From positions 2,356,001-2,420,000 of the forward strand of contig NZ_CP076128.1 of NCBI RefSeq assembly GCF_018736065.1: a stretch of DNA of 64,000 bases. The letters run 5' to 3'. Shown in pieces: positions 1 through 8,846 of this stretch. The DNA comes from Flammeovirga kamogawensis (GTDB lineage Bacteria > Bacteroidota > Bacteroidia > Cytophagales > Flammeovirgaceae). A program made the translations under genes and the position numbers. Below the pieces are notes generated by a model. That model was not told where the DNA came from and ran no database searches. It worked only from the letters and a program-made list of their open reading frames with translations. The first letter of the stretch is position 1, and every line of letters begins with the position of its first letter.

Positions 1-473
1 CTCCAGGAGCTGCCGATGGTGGATATGCTAAAGCAGGTGAAATTAGTAATGTAGTAATGTCTGTAAAAGATATACCTATGACAATTTTAGATTATGCAGG
101 TATAAAACATCCTGGTACAACGTATAAAGGTAAAACTGTTGTTAAACCAAGTGGTATTAGCGCTCGTCCTTTCTTAGATGGAAAATCTGATGAAGTACGT
201 TCTGAAAATGATTGGTATGCATTTGAATTATTCGGTAATGCCTACATCATGAAAGGAAATTATAAACTTATCAAAGTACGTACAGGTATGTTTGGTGATG
301 GAGATTGGCATTTATATGATGTTGTAAAAGATCCTTCAGAAAGTACTCCTCTTGAAGGAAGTATGAAAGACAGATATAAAGAAATGCTAGCAATTTATAA
401 ACAGTATGAAAAAGATCACCAACTCGTTCAAGTAGACGCAGATTGGAATGCTTTTAAAGCTGCTAGTGAATAA
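1..473 (+). CDS. Sulfatase (arylsulfatase family), C-terminal part only
   Basis: The reading frame is open from the left edge (codons in phase from base 3) to a TAA at 471-473, so this is the 3' end of a gene starting outside the window. The visible residues include VVMSVKDIPMTILDYAGI and, near the end, KGNYKLIKVR followed by WHLYDVVKDPSE. This order is typical of the C-terminal subdomain of formylglycine sulfatases, where a 'D-hxPTxLDxAGI' stretch precedes 'WxLYDhxxDPxE'. Sulfatases remove sulfate esters, in marine Bacteroidota mostly from algal polysaccharides. The catalytic Cys/Ser region is not in the window, so substrate and activity cannot be judged. The family call is fairly secure; the internal ATG at 57 is not the start. 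Confidence 0.8.
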   Translation, partial: PGAADGGYAKAGEISNVVMSVKDIPMTILDYAGIKHPGTTYKGKTVVKPSGISARPFLDGKSDEVRSENDWYAFELFGNAYIMKGNYKLIKVRTGMFGDGDWHLYDVVKDPSESTPLEGSMKDRYKEMLAIYKQYEKDHQLVQVDADWNAFKAASE

Positions 474-493
474 ATTAAAAATATTCCCAATAT

Positions 494-526
494 AAAAATG
501 GCTACCCTCATCAGGTAGCCATTTTT
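494..526. terminator. Bidirectional intrinsic terminator
   Basis: A perfect 13-bp stem (AAAAATGGCTACC paired with GGTAGCCATTTTT) around a 7-base loop, with A/T runs on both sides. It sits between the convergent sulfatase and three-module lipoprotein genes and can serve both. Confidence 0.85.
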
Positions 527-531
527 ATTAT

Positions 532-1782
532 CTATAATTTTAATGTAAATCGTAAAGTCTGAAAGGTATTAAAAGCATCTGTATGCATAACATTGGAAGC
601 ATCATGCGGTGGAATTAATTCGTGTAGTCCATTTATATAAAAAATGAAAGTATAATTTTTCCCTTTCTCAAAAGTTGATACCGGATATGCTAGTCTGTAC
701 CGCTTATCACCTACTTTTGTCATCAGTTTTTTGTTCCCTTTATCGTCTTTATTAAACTCCCCATATAAATACATATTTTTTATTTTATGAGCCCCCACAA
801 TTGTTTCATAGAAATAATTTAATAATTGTAACTTTTCTAATTGCCATTCAAAGATTACACTATCTCCTTTTACAGAATACCCTTTAATATTTTCTTTATT
901 TAGAGTTTTAAAAGTATAGTTATAATTATTATCATTTACGTTTTTAGCAATTTTATTAGTCACAACATACGGAGGTGTTACCCACCTATTTTTATTGATG
1001 ATATATTTAAACTCACCCCAATTTTTAAAAGTAGAGTCTAATGGCAAAGATGTTTTATAAATATCACCTACTTTAGTGAGTTCAAATCTCTTTTGCCACT
1101 CCGAAAAACTACCTGTTACTTCTACTAATTCTATTTGTGAAGGGTTAATAATTTTTTCAAAACCTTTTTTTTCATGCGTTGTAGAAACATAATCCTTTGG
1201 ATCAAAAGTAAAATAAATAGAATCAGCGTCTATGGTATAACCAAGTTGTTCATTTTCATAAAAAAGATACGTTAGCCATATTAAATTGATAAAATAAAAC
1301 TTAAATTTATCAACTAATTGCATCTTATAATTTTTAGTATTTGATACAAAAGGCGTAATAAAAAGATTCTTGTTTACTATATATCCAAACTGTCCACTCT
1401 TTCCTTTAATATCAGATTTTGCTAACCTCAATTCCCATTTATCTCCTATTTTTTTTAAGTTATTCGTTAATTGGAAATTATTAAAATTCCCCACAACATG
1501 TACGGAATGAATAGCAACCTCTTCTTTTTTGATTAGGGTATTCTTCCAATCTTCTAAATTGTGCGTATAGGGGTTATCAAAAAAATTAGTATTACTTAAG
1601 TCAACAAAATTATTGATCTCGTTTTCATCTAAACTAAAATAAATAGAATCCGCATCAACTTTATAACCTCTAATTGTCGCTTTACTATTATATTTTACAG
1701 AATTAAAGTCGTTATTGGAAGGCGAACATCCTAACAACAAAATAAAAATAAGAGGGATGGAGATAAACGTTAATCGTTTCAT
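532..1782 (-). CDS. Lipoprotein with three repeated beta-sandwich-like modules
   Basis: Predicted 416-residue lipoprotein: the N-terminus MKRLTFISIPLIFILLLGC ends in a lipobox. The rest shows three internal repeats. Each starts with a D-S-I/V-Y/I-F element (KVDADSIYFSL, TIDADSIYFTF, SVKGDSVIFEW). Each later carries a 'V-x-G-x-F-x-x-W/F' stretch (VVGNFNNF, VTGSFSEW, LYGEFNKD) followed by K-V/I-GD-x-W/Y. This pattern resembles the glycogen-binding/E-set (CBM48/AMPK-beta) type of beta sandwich; that assignment is inference. Its ATG overlaps the stop of the response-regulator gene by 4 bases, so it is the third gene of the histidine kinase operon. It may be a surface or periplasmic partner of that signalling pair. 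Function unknown. Confidence 0.7.
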   Translation of the reverse strand: MKRLTFISIPLIFILLLGCSPSNNDFNSVKYNSKATIRGYKVDADSIYFSLDENEINNFVDLSNTNFFDNPYTHNLEDWKNTLIKKEEVAIHSVHVVGNFNNFQLTNNLKKIGDKWELRLAKSDIKGKSGQFGYIVNKNLFITPFVSNTKNYKMQLVDKFKFYFINLIWLTYLFYENEQLGYTIDADSIYFTFDPKDYVSTTHEKKGFEKIINPSQIELVEVTGSFSEWQKRFELTKVGDIYKTSLPLDSTFKNWGEFKYIINKNRWVTPPYVVTNKIAKNVNDNNYNYTFKTLNKENIKGYSVKGDSVIFEWQLEKLQLLNYFYETIVGAHKIKNMYLYGEFNKDDKGNKKLMTKVGDKRYRLAYPVSTFEKGKNYTFIFYINGLHELIPPHDASNVMHTDAFNTFQTLRFTLKL

Positions 1783-2498
1783 TTCTTCAGAATAAATTTG
1801 CCTTGAGTCAATTGCTCAAAAATTTCTTTCTTTTGGGTTCTACTTACAGTAATTAATTGCTTATCAATTATTATACTGTTGCCTTCTATAGCTTCAACAA
1901 AGTCTACGTTTACGACAAACGATTTCTGTACTTTAAGAAATTTATCACTTAATTGTTTTTGAATTTCTTTAAGTGTGAGTAGAGGCAATAAGCTTTCTTT
2001 TGTAGTTACTATATTGACATAATTGTTCTGACTTTCGATGTATTTAATATCGTTTAGCCATACTTTTTTAATTTGTTGATCAACTTTTACAAAAATAAAG
2101 TCATCTTCAATTTCTTGATCTGAAATAACCAGATTCTCTTTTATTTTTAAACAGCTTTTATAGAAACGATCAAAAGAAATAGGTTTTAATAAATAGTCTA
2201 AAGCATCAACCTCATAACTTTCTATGGCATATTCTGTGTATGCTGTTGTGAACACAATTAAAGGAGGATTACTTAATGATTTCACCCAATCAATGCCAGA
2301 TAAATAAGGCATGTTTATATCACAGAAACAAACATCAATTTTATTTTTGTCTACTATTTCCTGAGCTTCTATTGCACTAGCACAAGTTGCAACCAGTTCT
2401 ATAAAAGGTACTTGATTAACATACTCTTCTAATCCTTCTCTCGCTAATTCTTCATCGTCTATAATGAGACATTTAATTTTAGAATTCAATTTTTGCAT
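1779..2498 (-). CDS. LytTR-family response regulator
   Basis: A 239-residue two-domain regulator. The receiver domain (about 8-125) has the acidic pair DD at 14-15, the phospho-acceptor Asp near 60 in CFCDINMP, and a conserved K in LLKPISF. The C-terminal half (about 135-235) has the LytTR features VWLNDIKYIESQNNYV and FLKVQKSFVVNV, a DNA-binding beta fold. In Bacteroidota such regulators pair with 7TM/5TM LytS-like kinases. Here the gene overlaps the kinase gene by 20 bases upstream and the lipoprotein gene by 4 bases downstream, indicating translational coupling. Target genes are not evident. Confidence 0.93.
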   Translation of the reverse strand: MQKLNSKIKCLIIDDEELAREGLEEYVNQVPFIELVATCASAIEAQEIVDKNKIDVCFCDINMPYLSGIDWVKSLSNPPLIVFTTAYTEYAIESYEVDALDYLLKPISFDRFYKSCLKIKENLVISDQEIEDDFIFVKVDQQIKKVWLNDIKYIESQNNYVNIVTTKESLLPLLTLKEIQKQLSDKFLKVQKSFVVNVDFVEAIEGNSIIIDKQLITVSRTQKKEIFEQLTQGKFILKK

Positions 2499-3504
2499 GG
2501 TAAGTATTGTCTATTTGTGTAGTTTCAAAAACATAATTTTCTTTTAAAATAAGCGTCATCCTTTTCTGGATATTTTTAAGTCCTATTCCACTATATTTCT
2601 TATCCTCAATTGTTTTAACAACGCTATTATCTGTTGAATTTTCTACATGAAAAGATACCTTATTCGCATTCTGAATTAATTCTATTTTAATAAAATTATA
2701 GCTATCTGCTTTTTTAGAAACATGCTTAAAAGCGTTTTCAACTAAAGGTAAAAATAACAACGGAGGTACCTGAAATTGCTCATTTTCTAATTCAAAAGAC
2801 GTAGTAACCGTAACATCACTCCCCTTTCTATGCTTTTCAATACTTATTAAATCGTTTAAATAATCTACTTCTTTTTGTAGTGGTACAAAATTATTTTCAC
2901 AATCATATAATTGATAACGAAGCATATCACTTAAGTTTAATAAAAGTGCCTGTGCTTCTTTGGGTTTCTTTACAATAAGCCAAAAAATTGTATTAATTGT
3001 ATTAAACAAAAAGTGTGGGCTAATCTGTCCTTTTAAGAAATTTAATTCGGCTTTTGTTTTCTCAATTTTCAAAGATTGCTGTTCTTTATATTGTCTAAAA
3101 TAGTCAAAAGTAACTTCAATAATTAACATTGCTATAAAAGGAAAGATTAATTCTTGAAAACTCGAAAAACGGAAAAATGAAAAGGTACTATAAAACTCAT
3201 AATAGTAACTCAATTTAAACTCCCAAAGAATATAATAGCTAGCCACCATTACCATAATGTAGCCCGTAACTAAAATAAGTAATGCTAATAATAAACTTTT
3301 TCTTAATGCTTTTTTAGCACCTTTAATAACTAAAAGAGATCCACCACATTTAATTAGAGTAATAACAGTATTTAAAATAATTAGATGTTCCAGTCCAAGC
3401 CATTGAAATTCTGTATAACCTGCTAAATCCTGCCAGAAATAGTAGATAAAAAAGGAGATCAAATAGGTTAGTATAACATAAGTATATACTTTATTGGATT
3501 GCAT
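2479..3504 (-). CDS. LytS/YehU-type sensor histidine kinase
   Basis: A 341-residue membrane kinase. Four hydrophobic stretches occupy roughly residues 7-22, 40-60, 70-95 and 115-133. A coiled linker follows, then the His_kinase motif ISPHFLFNTIN with the phospho-acceptor His at 164. The C-terminal ATPase part includes PPLLFLPLVENAFKH (N box) and YSGIGLKNIQKRM (G box). No separate periplasmic sensor domain is visible, so the signal is probably sensed in or near the membrane. First gene of a three-gene overlapping minus-strand operon with the LytTR regulator and the three-module lipoprotein. Confidence 0.93.
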   Translation of the reverse strand: MQSNKVYTYVILTYLISFFIYYFWQDLAGYTEFQWLGLEHLIILNTVITLIKCGGSLLVIKGAKKALRKSLLLALLILVTGYIMVMVASYYILWEFKLSYYYEFYSTFSFFRFSSFQELIFPFIAMLIIEVTFDYFRQYKEQQSLKIEKTKAELNFLKGQISPHFLFNTINTIFWLIVKKPKEAQALLLNLSDMLRYQLYDCENNFVPLQKEVDYLNDLISIEKHRKGSDVTVTTSFELENEQFQVPPLLFLPLVENAFKHVSKKADSYNFIKIELIQNANKVSFHVENSTDNSVVKTIEDKKYSGIGLKNIQKRMTLILKENYVFETTQIDNTYHAKIEF

Positions 3505-3561
3505 AATAAAAAATTTAAATATCGTTTTTCTACTACTAAATTTAGGAACTAAAATCGGTTA

Positions 3562-3999
3562 TTAATAGCAATTATTGTATGTAACTGATACATAATATTT
3601 ATCTTTCTCTAAATCTGTTTCAGTAAGATAAAAAGAAGTACTTCCTAACAATTCTCCAGTACTTTTATTTTTGAAAGTAATTGAATGCCCTCCACCATCA
3701 AATTCATAATCATGAGTAACCCCATGTGAAAAAGTAACAAGTCCATTTACACTTGCTATACTCTCGATGTGTTTATACCCTGATGAATTATTTAATTCAA
3801 CTTCAACAATAATTACTTCATTACATACTTTTTCAATTGGTTGTAGGTATACTGTTAAAAAATTTCCTGCTGTTGGTTCTTCTGCCAATTGAATAACCGT
3901 TTTCTTTGGCAGTACATTTTCACTACTTGGCATTGTTGAACAAGAGAACATTACCATTGAAGACACTAAAACAATAATTAATTTGACACTAGTTTTCAT
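3562..3999 (-). CDS. Small lipoprotein of unknown function
   Basis: 145 residues. MKTSVKLIIVLVSSMVMFSC is a lipoprotein signal peptide with Cys at 20. The rest is beta-rich and contains paired Tyr/Gly stretches (YDFDGGGHS-like region EFDGGGHSITFKN). I recognise no family. It lies 57 bases downstream of where the kinase gene begins, on the same strand, so it could be transcribed into the kinase operon, but its own promoter is equally possible. Confidence 0.6.
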   Translation of the reverse strand: MKTSVKLIIVLVSSMVMFSCSTMPSSENVLPKKTVIQLAEEPTAGNFLTVYLQPIEKVCNEVIIVEVELNNSSGYKHIESIASVNGLVTFSHGVTHDYEFDGGGHSITFKNKSTGELLGSTSFYLTETDLEKDKYYVSVTYNNCY

Positions 4000-4110
4000 A
4001 ACATTTTTCGTTTTTGATTAATTGATAAATCAAATGTCATGATCAAGCTACTGCTATTGAATATTATTTGGTGAAATGCAGAAAACAGCTGACGAAATGA
4101 AAAAAGTAGT

Positions 4111-4548
4111 CTATTTCTTCTTTCGTTTATTAATCATCATCGTCATTTTCGTCCTTGCATTATTATTAGATTCTTCGTAATCATCAATAGTGATTGCAAT
4201 AACACTATCAGTAAGCTTAGCTATATAGTGTTGCTTTTTTCTATCATTTTCGAATGTTCTTTCAAACTGCACACCATACATTCCTTGTAAATTTGCTATA
4301 AAATTTCTGAATTGTTGCCTAGAAACTTTCTCTATATTATGTCCATTAAGACTTGGAACAAACCCAATAGAGCTTATGATATTCTTTTTATTAGTATAGA
4401 TAAAAATTGTTCCTTCTAGACCTGCCACCGAAGTACGAATCATATCTTTGGAAGATTTGTACTCGTCTCCAATTTTGTAATCAGTAATTGATTGGGCTGA
4501 TATAGAAATGGAGATAATTGTAAAAAGAAATAGTATAAAATATTTCAT
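4111..4548 (-). CDS. Small exported protein of unknown function
   Basis: 145 residues with a Sec signal peptide (MKYFILFLFTIISISISAQ). The mature part contains IGDEYKSSKDMI, then a Tyr/Thr-rich strand region, and ends in a very basic tail (MINKRKKK). No family recognised. Same strand as the following lipoprotein gene, separated by 111 bases. Confidence 0.55.
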   Translation of the reverse strand: MKYFILFLFTIISISISAQSITDYKIGDEYKSSKDMIRTSVAGLEGTIFIYTNKKNIISSIGFVPSLNGHNIEKVSRQQFRNFIANLQGMYGVQFERTFENDRKKQHYIAKLTDSVIAITIDDYEESNNNARTKMTMMINKRKKK

Positions 4549-4712
4549 GATGAAAAATTGTTAGTCTAATTTTATTTAAAATCGAGAGCTGCAAAATTCT
4601 AAGATTGCTTTCTAAAGCTAACAATTTACCCAATTAAATACATGATATTCAAAAAGTTTATTAACTACTATTAAAGTTAATTAAGACTATTATCTTATAT
4701 GATTTAACTATA

Positions 4713-4763
4713 AAAAAGGCCTTCTCTTCACATAAATCAAATGGTTTACATGAAAAGAAGGCT
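4713..4763 (-). terminator. Intrinsic terminator downstream of the ChaN-like gene
   Basis: On the minus strand a long stem of about 20 pairs, several of them G-U, closes on ATTT and is followed by six T. It begins 29 bases after the stop of the ChaN-like gene. Confidence 0.7.
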
Positions 4764-4791
4764 GTTAGATATATGTACAAATGTAGACTTT

Positions 4792-5676
4792 CTAAAACGT
4801 CTTCGTCATGTTAGAAGTACATACTATTGTAAACTCATTATTGCCTTTGTTCTCATCGGCAACTTTAGAAACATCAGCTTGTTCTACAAAAGAAATTACA
4901 CCAGAAGTTAATTTCTTATTGTACTTATTTACATACCACACAGTTCCCTCATGGTTCTTTGAGTGGAAATTGCCATTAAAATGTAAGAACAATTTACCTT
5001 TATTTTCTTTCTTTAAACCTTTCACAATAGAGTGACCCATTGTAGCATCTTTAATAGCTTGAGCCGCTACAAAGTTTTTTGCCTGACCAGACATTCCGTG
5101 TCCAGACATCATTGCTTCCATTTCTTTGTAAGAAGGTAACTCATAAGGCACTTCTATTGGTAGTGGTGCAATGTATTTTTTCTTTGCCATTTTGCTCAGT
5201 TCTTCTAAAGCTGGCAAACCTTTTTTAGATACCATACTCGCATAACGTCTTGGTACATTTGTGGCAATAAATGGAATGTTTTTTTCTTTTGCAAAGTTAA
5301 CCAAAGGAGCATAATCTGTAGAGTGATTGTCCCATGCTTTCCCATCTTTCATCATGGTTTTCTCTTTAATAAATCCTTGCAAATATTCATCTAAAACCAT
5401 CTGATTGTCTTTTTCGAACATCTCTGCACCAAAAACAATATTATTGTCTTTTGCTTTTGCTAACGACTGTGCCAATTCAAATTGTAACCAATGAGCAATA
5501 GGATTATTATGTAACTCTCCAAAGAAAACTACATCGTAAGAAGATAATGCCTTAGACATTTCTTCGAAAGTGACTTCCTTACCGTCCTTATCAAAAATTT
5601 GATAGGCTTTTAATCTTGATTGTGCATTCACAATAAAAGAGGTTAAAATAAATGTGGCTATAAATAAGAAGTGTTT
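4792..5676 (-). CDS. ChaN-like (cofactor/haem-binding domain) exported protein
   Basis: ChaN-family domain proteins bind haem and are linked to iron acquisition. Visible signatures are VVFFGELHNNPIAHWLQ and VFGAEMFEKDNQ, with LHFNGNFHSKNHEGT near the C-terminus, where His residues could bind haem. I place the start at the ATG at 5676 (MKHFLFIATFILTSFIVNAQ, a good signal peptide) rather than the in-frame ATG 33 bases upstream, which would add charged residues before it. It lies 3' of the HmuY/HmuR-like operon on the same strand, but a terminator at 5777-5815 separates them. It may form its own unit or be reached by read-through. The iron role is inferred from family and context. Confidence 0.82.
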   Translation of the reverse strand, partial: KHFLFIATFILTSFIVNAQSRLKAYQIFDKDGKEVTFEEMSKALSSYDVVFFGELHNNPIAHWLQFELAQSLAKAKDNNIVFGAEMFEKDNQMVLDEYLQGFIKEKTMMKDGKAWDNHSTDYAPLVNFAKEKNIPFIATNVPRRYASMVSKKGLPALEELSKMAKKKYIAPLPIEVPYELPSYKEMEAMMSGHGMSGQAKNFVAAQAIKDATMGHSIVKGLKKENKGKLFLHFNGNFHSKNHEGTVWYVNKYNKKLTSGVISFVEQADVSKVADENKGNNEFTIVCTSNMTKTF

Positions 5677-5776
5677 CATGTTTAATTTATTTCGATGGAT
5701 ATCAATCATATAATTAATTGAGATAAAAAATGTTTAATCTAAGCTAGAGCAAAAAGTATAGGAATACAACCATAGA

Positions 5777-5815
5777 CAAAAAAATGTAGAGACCTCTCAA
5801 TAAAAGATCTCTACA
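5777..5815 (-). terminator. Intrinsic terminator after the HmuY-like gene
   Basis: On the minus strand TGTAGAGATC pairs with GGTCTCTACA across a loop of about 11 bases and is followed by seven T. It ends the heme operon before the ChaN-like gene. Confidence 0.8.
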
Positions 5816-5868
5816 CTAGTAAACGACTTTGACTATTTTTGATTTTCCCTATTGTACTGTGTTGTGTG

Positions 5869-6606
5869 TTACTCTGCGATTAACCTTTGGAATTTAAACT
5901 TTGGAAAACCTTTTGTACCATCCTCATCACTATAAAAACCTGTAAATGCAAGCTTGTATAACTTCTGATCTGATGACTCTATGATATAGTATTGATCTGC
6001 TACTATTTGAAATGTAAAAGTGGCAAAATCTAATGCTTTCCAGTCTGAACCAATGGCATCCACATCTTCATTTAACGATAATTTAATAGCATCTGCGTAA
6101 GTAATGTTATCATACGCTACAAAAATTTGACCTTCTGCTTCAATTTCTTCTTTATTTAAACGGATTGCTTTTACCTCTCCTTTATTAATTAAACCACCTG
6201 TCATCATGTAAGGAACTTCTGTTCCAGAACTTGGGTCTAAAGTTTTACCATTATAATAAGCTAAAACAAGGTCCCATCCTTGGCTACCTTCTGCAACATC
6301 TTTACCTGTTTCCCATAAATCAAAATGTGTGTATTGTGTATCATTCCAATGGTAGCCTACAGTATCTGCATTTGTAGTTTCAGTAGCTGCATCTAAGTCA
6401 ACAAAAACCTGACGATTATACGATAGTTTAGTTTTTGCTGGCTGTCCATCATGACCAATCATTTCTACTTCAACATCTGGTGAACTATATAATGAAACTT
6501 GAATTTCATGAGATGAAGTATCTTCTGGAACCGAAGGCTCGTTTTTATCTTCTGTACAAGCTGTTATAAATAGAGATGCGATAAAAAGTGTAACTAATTT
6601 TTTCAT
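5869..6606 (-). CDS. hmuY: HmuY-family heme-binding lipoprotein
   Basis: A 245-residue lipoprotein (MKKLVTLFIASLFITAC, Cys 17). It has the HmuY fold hallmarks: YNRQVFVDLDA, a 'W-D-L-V-L' strand (QGWDLVLAYYNGKT), and a Gly-rich strand MMTGGLINKG. HmuY of Porphyromonas gingivalis is a surface hemophore-like lipoprotein that takes heme and passes it to the TonB receptor HmuR. Here the gene directly follows a HmuR-like receptor gene, whereas in P. gingivalis HmuY precedes HmuR. The two His ligands used by P. gingivalis HmuY cannot be confirmed by eye, so the exact ligand (heme or another tetrapyrrole) is open. Confidence 0.8.
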   Translation of the reverse strand: MKKLVTLFIASLFITACTEDKNEPSVPEDTSSHEIQVSLYSSPDVEVEMIGHDGQPAKTKLSYNRQVFVDLDAATETTNADTVGYHWNDTQYTHFDLWETGKDVAEGSQGWDLVLAYYNGKTLDPSSGTEVPYMMTGGLINKGEVKAIRLNKEEIEAEGQIFVAYDNITYADAIKLSLNEDVDAIGSDWKALDFATFTFQIVADQYYIIESSDQKLYKLAFTGFYSDEDGTKGFPKFKFQRLIAE

Positions 6607-6640
6607 TGTTTTATACGATTAATTGAAGTTTGTCTGTTTA

Positions 6641-8836
6641 TTAAATTTTACTGAGATTGATTTTTAAGGAGATGAAATAAGTTCGTCCCCAAGCAATCAT
6701 CATACTCGATGCCCCAGAGTGTGCCCCACCTTGCGTAGTGTTTGTTACATTGGTTACATCAAATATATTTTTGATTCCACCCGTTACCGAGTAGCGTTTA
6801 TTTTTAAAAGTTTTTGTGGTAGAGAAGTTGAGCATATTGTAAGCTTCAACAGTTCCTTCTGTTATTTCGCCCTCTTCTCCAGAAGTCATTAATTGTACTC
6901 TGGCCCCTGTATATTTGTAATCTAACCTAGCGGATAAATCAATTGATGGCCAGAAATAAGCAACAGAAGAAACCAGGTCTGTAGAATATCTAAAATTAAA
7001 ATCTGCTGTATTCTGAAGATCGTAACCTATCCCTGTTAACGTCACTCCTGCATCAATTTTTAATTTATTATTATTGTTATATCCTACTTTAAAAGTACCT
7101 CCATGTGTTTTTTTCTGTGCAACATTTGTGTATACATAAGAAACACCGTCTTGCCCTTGTGCTAATTCTATTACATCAAAAAGATGGTTATAAAACCCAG
7201 ATGCTTCTACCCTTACAACTGCACTTTCTGTTAGTTCAATATTTTTTGATAAGCTACCCGTTAAACTGTAAGACGTTTCTGGAGTAAGGTTTTCATTACC
7301 ATAAATTTGATGGTTTGTATCGACAAAATCCATGTACATTTCTTTTAAAGACGGTGCTCTAAATCCTTTTGCAAAAGATAATCTCCCTGCCCAAGAACTC
7401 GTATCATCGTATTTTAAATGTGCAGAATAAATAAGTGGAGCATCAAAAGCATTGTGATGAAGAAAACGTACTCCTGGCTGAAAAGCCCATCGTTCTGAAA
7501 TTGAAATATTCATATCTGTCCATACAGCATTTTCCATCATTCCTGAATTGTCTTTTATTTTTGCACCTTGTCCTTGTTCTTCTGTCAACTCATATCCTGC
7601 CGTTAATTTCCACCAATCATTTATAGTTTTAGCATAAGATAAACGAGCATTCAAAGTTTGGAAAGCATCTGTTGTGGCATCTCCTTTAGCCGTAGATGTT
7701 CCTTCATCTTCTTTTACAAAATACTGTTGTCCTTCTCTGTTATAAGTATTGTATGATAGCATACCTTGGAAAGCATCTCCATTTGCAAATTGCTTATTAA
7801 ACTGTCCGTAATATGTTATTCTATCCGTTGTAAATTTATCATCAAAAGCTCTGTTTGGAGAGAGGTAATTTCCTAAATAAGTCAGTTCTTCTCTGCCCCA
7901 TCTTACACCAAACTTAGTATCCCAACCTTTCCATTTGTATCCATAATATGCATCCGCATTGTATTGGTCTTTCGGGTTCCAATTCATTGCTCTAGTAGCA
8001 TTATCTAAATCAAAACCATTAAATAGCCTTGCTCCTGCACTAGTACCCCATTTATGGTTTTTCTTTGCTCCAGAAACACTCGCATCAGTACTTAATACAC
8101 CAACAGACTCCGCATATACTTTTGCCTGTGCTGTAATTTTATGGTACTTATTTTCTTTCGTAATTATATTAATTGTTCCTGCCAAAGCATTAGAACCATA
8201 CACTACAGACATTGGTCCTTCAATCACTTCTATATGATCTATTGCACTAGCATCTAGTTGAGACAAATCAATATTTCCGTCTTGTCTACCCACTACGGGC
8301 ATACCATCAATTAATATTTTTACATGCTGCCCCTCTAAACCTTGCATCACAATTTTAGTTCCGAGTACACCGTCTTGTGTTAAGTTAATATTGGGTTGAA
8401 AACGAAGTGCATCTTGTACAGTTTGTACGCCTTGCTTCTCCAATGTTGCTCCATCAATTACATTAATTTTATAAATAGATTCATCTACTTTTTGAGGAGT
8501 AACACTGGCCGTTTTCACTACCTGATCTAACATTAATAAATCTGGTTTTAAAGCTACCTTCTCTGCTGTAGTATTAATAACAAATTTATTGGTTTTGAAA
8601 CCTGTAAAAGAGACAGAACAAAGAGTATTTTGTTGATAAGGAACATCTACATGTCCTTCTGCATTTGTTGTAAAATACATCTTTTTACCTGTAGTTGATT
8701 CTAAACAAACATGTGCTCCAATTAACGGCAAATGTTCTGTTGCATCAATTACATCGATAGACATTTTTTGTGTTTGTGCCATTACCATTGTTGAACACAA
8801 AAGTAATAGTACACTAATAAGTTTTTTTGTTTCCAT
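6641..8836 (-). CDS. hmuR: TonB-dependent heme receptor, HmuR-like
   Basis: Outer-membrane receptor of about 731 residues. After the signal peptide (METKKLISVLLLLCSTMVMAQ) comes a carboxypeptidase-regulatory-like beta domain (about 24-105). The plug follows (about 110-225; GLEGQHVKILIDGMPVVG and IEVIEGPMSVVYGSNALAG), then a 22-strand barrel ending in a terminal aromatic strand. The barrel includes GFRAPSLKEMY and N-P-D/E-L-like motifs (YGNENLTPETSYS) typical of siderophore/heme receptors. I choose the ATG at 8836, preceded by AAAGGAT, which leaves 10 bases after the preceding gene; an in-frame ATG at 8887 would overlap that gene. HmuY-like gene follows after 34 bases. Heme as substrate is inferred from HmuY and chelatase neighbours. 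Confidence 0.88.
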   Translation of the reverse strand: METKKLISVLLLLCSTMVMAQTQKMSIDVIDATEHLPLIGAHVCLESTTGKKMYFTTNAEGHVDVPYQQNTLCSVSFTGFKTNKFVINTTAEKVALKPDLLMLDQVVKTASVTPQKVDESIYKINVIDGATLEKQGVQTVQDALRFQPNINLTQDGVLGTKIVMQGLEGQHVKILIDGMPVVGRQDGNIDLSQLDASAIDHIEVIEGPMSVVYGSNALAGTINIITKENKYHKITAQAKVYAESVGVLSTDASVSGAKKNHKWGTSAGARLFNGFDLDNATRAMNWNPKDQYNADAYYGYKWKGWDTKFGVRWGREELTYLGNYLSPNRAFDDKFTTDRITYYGQFNKQFANGDAFQGMLSYNTYNREGQQYFVKEDEGTSTAKGDATTDAFQTLNARLSYAKTINDWWKLTAGYELTEEQGQGAKIKDNSGMMENAVWTDMNISISERWAFQPGVRFLHHNAFDAPLIYSAHLKYDDTSSWAGRLSFAKGFRAPSLKEMYMDFVDTNHQIYGNENLTPETSYSLTGSLSKNIELTESAVVRVEASGFYNHLFDVIELAQGQDGVSYVYTNVAQKKTHGGTFKVGYNNNNKLKIDAGVTLTGIGYDLQNTADFNFRYSTDLVSSVAYFWPSIDLSARLDYKYTGARVQLMTSGEEGEITEGTVEAYNMLNFSTTKTFKNKRYSVTGGIKNIFDVTNVTNTTQGGAHSGASSMMIAWGRTYFISLKINLSKI

Positions 8837-8846
8837 ATCCTTTAGA

